Origin: Phoronis ovalis
Taxonomy: Eukaryota; Phoronida; Phoronidae
Direction of reading: 5' to 3'
Assembly (NCBI GenBank): GCA_028565635.1
Contig: JAOXYB010038484.1
Span: 1-13,401 of the forward strand
Length of the DNA stretch: 13,401 nucleotides
Both the position numbers and the translations under genes were made by a program. Positions 1-9,300 of this stretch are shown here, in pieces. Numbering within the stretch: position 1 is the first letter of the stretch; every line of letters starts with the position of its first letter. The notes under the pieces are model-generated. The model searched no databases. It saw only the letters and a list, made by a program, of their open reading frames with translations, and was not told where the DNA came from.

Positions 1-400
1 TATGCGCCGCCCAACAGGCCCCCTTTTTCAGTTCCTGCATTTCCCACAGGCCAGGGACCACAGGGTATATGTTTTTCACGCTCTCAAATGTTTAATTATT
101 TCCGCAGGGTATACTTTTCTTCGTTGGGTAATTAATTACCATATGGTATATTTTTCTAAAAATAATCGTTTACTACAGGGTGTTTTTGGAAAAAGAATTT
201 ACGACAGGTACATATATATACAAAAAATTAAGGCCGTAATTTTCACATATTTACCACAGGGTTATATAATTTTCCAGTGAATTTTACACAGTGACAGGGT
301 ATCTATTTCCAGAGAGTTATATATTTACAACAGGGTATACTTTTCATGTTTTTTTTCATTTTCGACAGGGTATATTTTTGGTCAACCTTTATTTACCACC
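1..400. repeat. Decayed tandem array with GGGTATATTTTTC core
   Basis: From about 60 to 380 a core like cAGGGTATATTTTTC recurs at roughly 63, 107, 145, 178, 206, 257, 296, 331 and 367, spaced about 28-50 bases and mostly 33-44. Most copies are preceded by tttacnaca or similar, so the unit is about 35-40 bp with heavy divergence. The open frames across 2-491 fall inside it and are not genes. The core resembles that in the 2400-2750 element and near 12900-13220. The left boundary is off the window or too decayed to see. Confidence 0.65.
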
Positions 401-1227
401 CCTACAAACATTTTTGTCAAGACACCCCCTACATGTTATTAAATCAATGTTAAAACACAAGGTATCTTACCATTTTGCTGCATATGTATAGTCTACTAGA
501 CTAGTACTTCCATTTCTAACACACCGAACTCAGTATACAAATTTGATGCAAATAAAACAATCCTTAATACAGGCTGTGAGCTTTAAATCCGCCTTAAATG
601 ACTGGACTTAAATCTCCCTTAAATGTACAACGTTTTTCTGTCAGTATTATTATTAATTGTTTACAAGTATCTACTATGTCAATCAATGAATTAAAATATA
701 AACTTCTTAATATTTTAAAATTTTATTTTAGTTTCATGCAACAAACCCACCTTGTTCTTGTATATATAAATTCCACACCAAAACTCATAAGTGTTAATGT
801 TTTCCACCCAGGTACTTGTTGGCTATTTTTATCCATCAAACCGGTCTAACTACCTGCTTTCATTAAGTGTATTCATGTGTAAATTCTATTGTGCTGTGTA
901 AACAGGCTTTCAATATTACCCGCCATTCAAGTATTTAGGGGTGGAGCTTATAGTCTTGATAGACAAAAAGTAAATAGTGAACAATCATTAATTTTTAAGC
1001 ATTATAAAGTGAAAACAGCATATTGAATTAAAACATATCCTCACGAATAGCAAAACGGTTACTTATAATTTAAATTAAGGTTGTTATTTTTTGGAATACA
1101 CATGGATTATTACAAACTTGTTACAAATATTACAAGACGTTGCGCCAGTGACCTTCTGACCTTTATCATCCCCGCCATTTTCATAACAATAGATTGCTAG
1201 TATAACCGGTTTTGTGATGTATTGAGG
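401..1227. other. Upstream AT-rich DNA, no gene seen
   Basis: No exon-like frame with splice sites is recognisable. The frame at 598-849 has low-complexity AT-rich composition and no family signature. Small structures only: a 7-bp inverted repeat around one base (TAGTCTA C TAGACTA, 489-503) and a short direct repeat at 583-625. Confidence 0.5.
583..625. repeat. Short direct repeat, 18 bp, 25-bp period
   Basis: ttaaatccgccttaaatg at 583-600 is repeated as ttaaatctcccttaaatg at 608-625 with two mismatches. Each unit itself contains two ttaaat boxes. No function is evident. Confidence 0.6.
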
Positions 1228-1339
1228 ATAAAAATAGGCTTAAATTATGCATTCAATACAAATATTCATTTTATCGACTAGTGCATTTCCCCTGATACAT
1301 CTATTCAGGGCGTATATTTTGCTTTTAAGCCAGGATCTG
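1228..1339 (+). promoter_or_regulatory. Candidate promoter and noncoding first exon
   Basis: Exon 1 of the coding region has only 10 untranslated bases after a splice acceptor, so a 5' UTR exon should exist upstream. One candidate is a TATA-like GATAAAAATAG at 1227-1237, followed about 100 bases later by a good donor, ATCTG|gtgagt, at 1339/1340. A CCGCCATTTT box near 1171-1180 resembles a YY1-type promoter element. Donors of this quality occur by chance, and the true first exon could lie anywhere to the left, including outside the window. Confidence 0.2.
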
Positions 1340-1341
1340 GT

Positions 1342-2398
1342 GAGTTTATTTTAATTTTAATTTTTTCGTATTTTGGTTAACTTTTTAAATTCTACTTTTT
1401 AACCGTTTTATGATAATAAAGTACTTTATTAAGTTGCAGTTAATGTCGTAATTTATTAAATATTAAATGGAAACTTAAATTTCATCATTATAGTCGGCAT
1501 AGCGGACAGTTTGATGTATTTTATAGGTAACAGTTTATAGTAATTAATAACTTAATTTACCCACCTTAAATTTTAATAGATAAGAAGCCATCCCAGGCCT
1601 TTATTTTTTAAATTGTTTTAGCCTTTAAAGAAACTTTAACAAGCAAACCTTCAAATAATTATCCTGCTGCTCCCATCATGTAGTAAACTTTCATTTGATA
1701 GGGTGCAGCTACTTATACGGGATCTTATAGTTCTTATAGTTGCAGTAATTATTGATTATACTGTGCAGTTATAGACCTGGGTTATACTAAGACGTTTGAC
1801 AATGGCAGTATCTCATCCTAGTATTACTCTCCGAAGTTAATACCTGCCAAGTCACCTTCTTTTTACACCATGTAAATCCGAGTTAGAGCACAAAAAAATA
1901 GACTCACCCATATAAATCTGAATAAAATCACTCGCCTCATGTATACAAATGTATGAAATATTTTTTAAAATTTCTTGAAGGTGTATTTATTGCACCAGAT
2001 TGTATCAAAAATTTCAGAGAGGCTACCTTCACTTCTGATGATCATGCATGCGAAAAACATATTACACTTAATACACTGTTTTATATTTGTTGTGGGTTAC
2101 ATGATTGTGATTAGCATGAATACCAAGGTTTTGGGTGGGGATGGAGTGTTGGTGGGACTGAGACTACATGTTGGACCAAGCATGTTGAAACTGGATTCCA
2201 GGTTGTATCCAAGTGTATCAAAAACTTCTAAATACATCACATCCTAAAATAAATGTTTGTTTTTGTGTAAGAAATGTTATTACAGTGCTCATACTACTGT
2301 TAATTATTTCTTTTATGAGATAATAAGTTCACCATTTATTTGAAAAAAATAATCTAACTCTATACCTACCCAGTGGATTTCTTATAGGCCTCGAAAAT
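1342..2398. other. Noncoding, AT-rich; 5' UTR intron if the first-exon candidate is right
   Basis: No exon-like block with flanking splice sites or protein family signature is seen. The 90-residue frame at 1975-2247 is hydrophobic and low-complexity with no recognisable domain. Within it tgtatcaaaaa recurs at about 2001 and 2214, which suggests old repeat material rather than a gene. Confidence 0.5.
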
Positions 2399-2399
2399 C

Positions 2400-2750
2400 C
2401 TGGGGGCAGTCAATATGAAAGTGGGTACGCATGTTCCAACATAATTTCGCGTGAAAGGGTATGTTTTTCAAACTGCTGGGATGTTGCGCGCTTAGGGGTC
2501 TGTTTTTTGGCTAAAATCACGAAAAGGGGTGGTTTTTTGGAGGTGTGACACTTCGTTAGGTGTTTTTTCCCAAAAGTCACTTTCTTAAGGGTGTATTTTT
2601 TCAAAAAACTCACTTGCTTAAGGGTGTATTTTTTCTAAAAACTCACTTGCTTAGGGGTGTATTTTTTGCAGAATTTCATTTCGTTAGGGGCTTTTTTGAA
2701 AAGCCATGTTGGAACATGGGTACCTACTTTCATATTGACTGCCACCCGGG
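2400..2750. mobile_element. Non-autonomous TIR element with minisatellite core
   Basis: The left end (about 2400-2442) and right end (about 2706-2750) are inverted copies of one another. Left reads GGCAGTCAATATGAAAGT, then GGGTACGCATGTTCCAACAT. The right end, reverse complemented, reads GGCAGTCAATATGAAAGT, then AGGTACCCATGTTCCAACAT. That is about 40 bp with two substitutions, plus a G-rich outer tip with an indel. AAAATC occurs just outside each end (2394-2399 and 2753-2758), a possible target duplication. The interior is a tandem array, with no transposase frame, so the element would depend on a helper. The superfamily is not clear from the ends. Frames at 2410-2613 (minus) and 2560-2811 (plus) are repeat-derived. 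Confidence 0.8.
2450..2700. repeat. Tandem minisatellite, ~33-bp unit, inside the TIR element
   Basis: About eight units of the form (A/G)GGGTGTATTTTTTC + AAAAAACTCAC + TTGCTTA. The units at 2588-2653 are nearly identical; those to the left (2457-2560) and the last one at the right are increasingly diverged, as expected if unequal exchange keeps the centre homogeneous while the edges decay. The T-run faces an A-run in each unit, so single strands could fold locally. Confidence 0.85.
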
Positions 2751-3285
2751 CAAAAATCATACATGCTACCCAGTTTTTTGTTATGACATAATTGACTGTT
2801 TAAGAAAATAATTAGGAATGCTTCTGTTTATATTTTGATACCTAATCTGATAGCAACTCTGCAGTTGAAGTAAAACATCTAGTATCGGGCCAAGCCAAAG
2901 CAGAAGTGATTTTAAACATTTGGTATCATAACAACTGCTTCATAGAATGAAGATTCTACTAGTAGAATCCAGAATCCTCGATATTCATCCTAACTTTGCA
3001 GTTAAAGTTTAAAACTTTCAAAATTAATCATTTTTAATGATTATGTTTTGTAAACAATAGATACATATCTTGTGTGTGTGTCCAATCAATAAAATAATTG
3101 TTTTATAACATGTACAAACCTTTTGAATGTTCCTGAATAATTTCAAATAACCTTACATTTGACCTTTTGACCTCAAGGTCATAATAGGCACTTATGCTAT
3201 TTTCTGGTTTGAGTGTTTTAATACTTCTTAAAAGGAGTTAGGTTGACTGACTTTAGCTTAGAATTAACTGTTTTCTTTATTTTAG
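2751..3285. other. Noncoding stretch just upstream of coding exon 1
   Basis: AT-rich, without exon signature. It holds a perfect 18-bp palindrome, GATTCTACTAGTAGAATC (2952-2969), a short TG run (3072-3080), and a hormone-receptor-like motif pair near 3160-3182. It ends in the acceptor of exon 1. Confidence 0.5.
3160..3182. promoter_or_regulatory. Nuclear-receptor-like half-site cluster
   Basis: The run tgaccttttgacctcaagg, continuing tcat, holds TGACCT, then TGACCT-CA-AGGTCA, an everted pair of AGGTCA half-sites two bases apart. It sits about 115 bases upstream of coding exon 1. Binding is not shown; AGGTCA-rich stretches are also common repeat debris in invertebrate genomes, and similar half-sites fill the composite repeats in this gene. 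Confidence 0.2.
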
Positions 3286-3295
3286 ATACAGCAAG

Positions 3296-3344
3296 ATGAA
3301 GTCCTGGCTAAGGGATTTCATTTTCTTGGTACTCATACATTTTG
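3296..3344 (+). CDS. Cadherin exon 1 (start codon, signal peptide)
   Basis: The exon starts at about 3286 after a pyrimidine-rich acceptor (ttttctttattttag) and runs to a consensus donor, G|gtaagt, at 3344/3345. The ATG at 3296 has A at -3 and A at +4, a fair animal start context, and only 10 bases of 5' UTR precede it in this exon, so at least one upstream noncoding exon is expected. It encodes MKSWLRDFIFLVLIHF plus the first base of the next codon (phase 1). Hydrophobic residues 8-18 directly after K2 and R6 are what a signal peptide needs. I chose this start because it opens a secretory leader that joins in frame to the cadherin repeat. Confidence 0.82.
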
Positions 3345-6300
3345 GTAAGTATCTGAAATGTCTCTTCAAGTTTTTTATCTAGAAAATTATTAGAAATTTT
3401 TTTGTACATTTTATAGTTTAAAAATGATAATTGAAGTAGCACAATTTTGTAAACTTAGGTAGTGTAATAATAATTATTTTTCAAGATTTTTTAACAATTT
3501 TGGCCAATAGCTGAAAATACAGTTAGGTCAGACAGCACCAACATTTGAGACACTGGAGAGTGATGAATTAAATTTTACAGCCAAAACCTACCTTGTGAAT
3601 ACAATTCTTTAAAACAAAGTCAGTGTTGGGATACTTTTGAGGCCAAACACATACACAAACATGACCCTGTCTTGAAAAAGAAGGCTTTTAGAGTATAATT
3701 GTGGAAATCAGAAGACTGTTCTTCATTTGCAAAAAATATAGTACGTTAATTGCCACCACCATGTTTTTAAAATAACTGAAAATATAATAGGCAGGGTAAA
3801 ACCATAAAATTAGATGGGGACTCAATTTTAAACAAGTCAGAAAAGAAAACTTGGATGTTAGATTTAAGCATTTTTCTTTGAGTGGTGAAAAACTTGAGTT
3901 GGATATGTATGCTAAAGCAGAGAAACAGAGAATTAGTTAGTTTCTCAATACTTCACAAATACAGCTTAAATAATAGACTTATCTCATAGCTGTTCCATCA
4001 GTTGATAACCTCCCTATTTCATGTTTTATATACTAGATGCAAACTACCAATCAGTTACACTACTAATAAAGGTTTATATGACTTTAAAAAGTCAGGAAAC
4101 AAAATTATAGATAAAGAAATTATTGAATGCTCATTATGTATTTGTAATAAACTCTATTGAAGTGTGCCCTGTATTCTTAGTTTGCATGTATAGTATTAGT
4201 AATGCTAGAACAGCCATGCATGAGGTCTATTCTTCTTCGCTCTTTGTTTTATATAATTTATAAGAGGCAAATAATCTTGTGGCATAGAGGTACATCTGCA
4301 AAATTTCAAGTCAATAGTCAAAGAAACACACAGATGGCCACATATAACTGCATTTGAGTAATTTATGCATTTTTTTTGTTACAGTTGTAAGTCAGAACCT
4401 TCCTCCTATATTTGACTTTGATTTAGCAGGTTTAAGTTTGCTAGAAAGCACCGATGTAGGTAAGTCTGAACAGAATAAAACAACATAAAAAAGTTGTTTA
4501 GCTCATTTATGTGTTGTAATGGAGACATTCTTAAAAGCTGTTTTACTTAAAAGTAATACTACGTAGTACTTTTTGTCATTTTTTGTATGAATTCCATGTG
4601 TGTGCATACCTGTATAGTTGGCTGAATTTTCAGACAATTTTCTACTGAAAGCTAATATGACAAAGGGAAATTTGACAGCTACTTGTATGACAGATCTGTG
4701 ATCACAGTCTTCAAACATTACTCATAAAAGGATGCATTTTATGTAATTGGCAAAGAGGCCATTGTTACTAAAACTAATGTTCCTCGGATTCTCTAATTAT
4801 TTAAAAGCTCAATATATGCTAGGCCTTGTGATTCCATTATGTAATCCACATATTCTATTTTTAATTTCATCTTTGATTATTGCTTTGTTATTTATCAATA
4901 CTTGTTGAGTGAACTACCATTTAGGAATTTAAAGTTTTCAGCTATTTCTAAGGAAGCATATTACACTAAAGTACAGCAAAGCCTCAAAAGTACAAGTTGT
5001 TACTCAAAACCCTATGTAATGTTCCCGGTGACATCACTCTATATTAAAAGGTGAAATCATGACAATTCCATTTTTTTTAATGAAACCCTATAACAAAATA
5101 TTTCCAGAAAATTAGTACCCTATTTTACAAGAAAACAAAGATGTTCCTATGTGAAAAAACAAACCCTTTTTAAATTTTCAAGAAAATCAGGGAATTGAAT
5201 ACAACTGGTAATAAGTCGTCATTATTAACTATATTAATTATAATTGCATGATGAAATGCTGAGAATTTATAATAATTCTGATCTACTAAATAGCAGAATA
5301 GTCTTTGTGTTGTAACAGTGCAGTCGTGTGAGGATAAAATTCCAGTTAAACTTTTTCAATCAAAACTATATATATATACTCTGTTTTTTTTGCATTCATT
5401 GATGCTCTTATATCAGAACGACTGACAATTTTGTATAAAATAAATGCCCTTTTCCAGATATTTTCCATGAATTTTGGAATGATCATGCATACCTGTTATG
5501 TTGTTATGTGATACCACTGGGGTAACGCTGCAGATCTGGGAAACAATTGCACACTTATGAATAGTGACCCATTAGTATAATAACCTCTTATATTTCAATG
5601 TATTATTTGTATCCTATTTCTAAAACCATTTTAGAAGCAGCAATCAGTGTGAAATCAAAGGTATTTCAATACCACATAATCTTATTTTCTAAAAAATGTA
5701 AATACTATCTGTCACCATAAAATGACGCATGAATTATACCTGTCTTGTATAGGCTTGGCTTCTACTTGACTCTTCCTGTAAGTTTTTGCCTGCTATGGAA
5801 ATAAATAAATAAATATAATGTTTGTAATAAAGCTCCTTGTCTAAGACGTATCACATATAAGCATTTTACTGTTCCAGGTTCAGTGGTAGGTACCCTCGCA
5901 GGACGTGATCCAGAAGGACAACAAGTGACTTTTTTTATTGATTCAGACAATTTTGATGTAGATAGGACCAACGGAGAAGTAAAATTAGTGAGAATCCTAG
6001 ATTATGAGGTAGGTGTTTGCCGAATGAAGTTTTGTAAATTAGACATTTCAAGAAACAGTATAAGTGAAACTTAAAATATTTCATAAGCTCTTTAGTATAT
6101 TTTGTCAAAAATCATAGAGGAAAAAAATATTCTTATAATTTTGCCTGCTCCAGTTATAACTCCTACGATGCTCGACATAAAATAATAATCGCCCCTTCTA
6201 TATATAAATTTCTTGCTATGGGATGCTAATTACATTTACTAAATGCCTTGCACTGCATGCAATCTGCTGTACTAGGGGGCAATCAATTGCTATAGTCATC

Positions 6301-9300
6301 TCAAGATAAAACACATTTCAACCCTGAAGGACTGACCCGTATTTGCTTCTATGCCTGTAAGCACACAATAACAGTGATAGTCTACCTGTTGCAAAAATGA
6401 TTCTTGAGGTATATCGATAATAGCATTTTTATATAGTTGTAAGCTATGCATCGTCGCCCGTAACACTTTTTTTTCTGGCATTAAGATCGATCAGCTTCAT
6501 ATTCGGTACAAGGTATATGTAGGTCGGTTATAATCTTGACCTTGATTACTTCCAATATGGCCAACTGGTGGCCATGTTTGTTCTCCAGAGGGCATTTTAT
6601 TTTGTGTCGATTGTGGGAAAGACAAAATGTCGACTGGATGATTCAAAGGTGGATTCATGAAGACCACAGGCTACGTGACATTTTAGAATGACCTTGAATA
6701 GTGGGTACCGGGTTAAACACCGATCTGAATCTTCGAATTTTTTATTTTATGTAACACTTTCTTCGTCTTGCTTCAGTTTTTATCCAATCGGCTTTGTATT
6801 TGATCCAGAGAAAAAACAGGTCAAAGTACAGGTGTGATAAATGTTTGATCCAGTTCATTTCCAAGATGGTCGGCTGGTGGCCATGCTTGTTCCCTAGAGA
6901 GCACATTACATTGTGCCGCAAAGCATAAAGACTTAACGATTCGAAGGTGGATTCACGAAGGCCATAGGTGGGTGGACATAATAGGCTACATTACATTTTA
7001 AAATGACCTTGAGTAGTGGGTCAAATGCCGATTTGAATCTTTGACGTTTTTTATGCATTATACTTTCTTTGTCTCGCAATAACTGCTTCAGTGTTTACCT
7101 GATCAGCTTCATATTCGATACAGTGTAAGTACAGATCAAAGTGCAGATCAGGTATAATTTTGACCCAGATCACTTCCAATATGGTCAACTGGCAGCCATG
7201 TTTGTTCTCGAAATTGTATGTTGCACTAACAGCTTCAGTTTTTATATGATCAGCTTCATGTTCGATGCAGGGTAAGTATAAGTCAGAGTGCAATTCATAT
7301 ATAATTTTTTTTGACCCAGATTACTTCCAATATGGCTGACTGGCGCCCATGTTTGTTCCTGATAGGGCACATCACATTGCTTCGCATACTAGAAAGACAG
7401 TGTTGACAAGACGATTTGAAGATGGATTCAAGGAGACCATAGGTTGTTGGGCACAATAGACTAGATGACATCCTAAAATGACCTTGAGAAGTGCCGATCC
7501 GAATTTTTGACAATTTCTTTGTCTCACTATAACTGCTTCATTTTACATCCGATCAGCTTTCTATTCGATACTGAGTGAGTACAGGTCACAGTGCAGATTA
7601 GGTATAATTTTGACCCAGATCACGTCCAAGATGGCCGACTGGTGGCCATATTTGTTCATGAGAGGGCACATCACTTTACACATACACCAGAAAGACAGCG
7701 CTGACTAGATGATTCAAAGGTGGATTCATGAAGAACAAAAGGTGGTTGAGTGTATTAGGCTAGATGCCATTTTAGAATGACCTTGAAAGTGTGTCAACAT
7801 TAATTGTATGTGGTACTTTGCTTTACATATGCAACTACTTCAAAAATTGACTGCCCACCAGGACTGCAAGCCACATACAACCTGGAACAAGATCTGATTG
7901 TAGGGATGAGATGGGCAACTGACATTACAATGTCTTGTTTATATTTGTAGACTAACACACAGTTACTTATTGAAACTGCAATATTCGATGGGGTTAACCT
8001 GGTAAAGCATTCTGTTGCAATTACTATACTTGATGTTAATGATGTGAAACCCGTGTTCACTCAAGAAACGTATGCAAAGTCAATACCTGAGGTGAGTTAT
8101 TTGGCACAGATTTTAAAACATTTTCTTATAGATGTTTTTCATTTTCTGTATAGATTCCCTTGTTAATTAGATATCGGTATGGTTTTCAGCATCAATAGAA
8201 AGCTAAAACAGAGATTATCCATTAGGCCATTAATGAAAATGATTTCAAAGATTGCTAATATAAAATGATGTTTAACCTTGATATTGCTGCGATTATGATT
8301 TACCGCATTATAAAAATATGGAAGATTGAAAGTTGGGAACAATTAATTCACTGATTACATATCACTTGGTCAGAATTTACATTCTTCCCAGTGACCATGC
8401 TCATGAATTTATGCATTTAGTAGCATTTTCTTGCAAAAGAACATATTTTGTATGTGTGTATATTCCATAACTTTTTTAAAAATGGGCATTTCAGATTGGT
8501 AAATTCACAATTTGATTAAATTTTGTTCTTCAACACAACAAAAACCACCTTGACCTTTGAAATTTTCGGTCTTGATTTTTCTTCAGAAAGAAATTATTGG
8601 TTAATAAGAATCAAGCAAGTTGATTCAAAACATCAAGGTAGATAGTACTACAATTTTTGTTGTGGTAAAGGACAAGTTTTATTGTATTTCCATAATATTG
8701 CAATACCCCTGTTGGTACTACAGTGTAATTTTTATCTTAGTTAACTTTATGAATTATATATCTTGCCATAACATCATAATAAAATCATTGCAGGACACGG
8801 TTGTTGGTACCATAGTACAAGCAGGCATCTCAGTTACTGATGTTGATCAAGTTAATAACGTCTTGCAAGTAGAATGTAGAGTCACGCCTCAGGTATTAAG
8901 ATTATCCCCCAAACATTTAGGGAAGATCTCAAAAGTTCGCAAACCAATTCTATACGAACAGTGTTCGTTTAGTGGGTGGGTGGTTCAAAGCTCCATAGGT
9001 ATAGAACTCGGTAAAATCGCAAAACTATCTGAAAAATACTTGCAAAGTTTGGTCCGTAAAAAACATTATTTATCACGATTTCTGAGATGATTCAATGTTC
9101 TTCCGCTTGGTGACGTGAATACTGATATCCGGTTTACCAGAAGAAAATGGAACTAATATTACGACATTACTATGTATTTTACATTACTGATGTAAAGAAG
9201 TCTGATTCCAAAATGGCGAGACAGTTTTTGTTTGGCATTTTCACAGTGCAAAAAAGCTCTACCAAAAACCAACCACAAAGTACGAGCACTTTATGAACAA

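Noticed and set aside
2-849. Three plus-strand frames (2-280, 291-491, 598-849) as genes
   Set aside because: The first two lie in a decayed tandem array and all three have low-complexity, AT-driven residues without domain signs.
1975-2247. 90-codon plus-strand frame with a hydrophobic middle
   Set aside because: No splice signals, no family signature, and short repeats inside it; chance open frame is more likely.
7051-8060. Minus-strand frames of 72-86 codons as genes
   Set aside because: They are translations of the composite repeat units and of exon 4 antisense; similarity among them reflects the DNA repeat.
8620-9090. 156-codon plus-strand frame as one exon
   Set aside because: Only 8794-8892 matches cadherin and is flanked by an acceptor and a donor; the rest is intron read-through, partly repeat.
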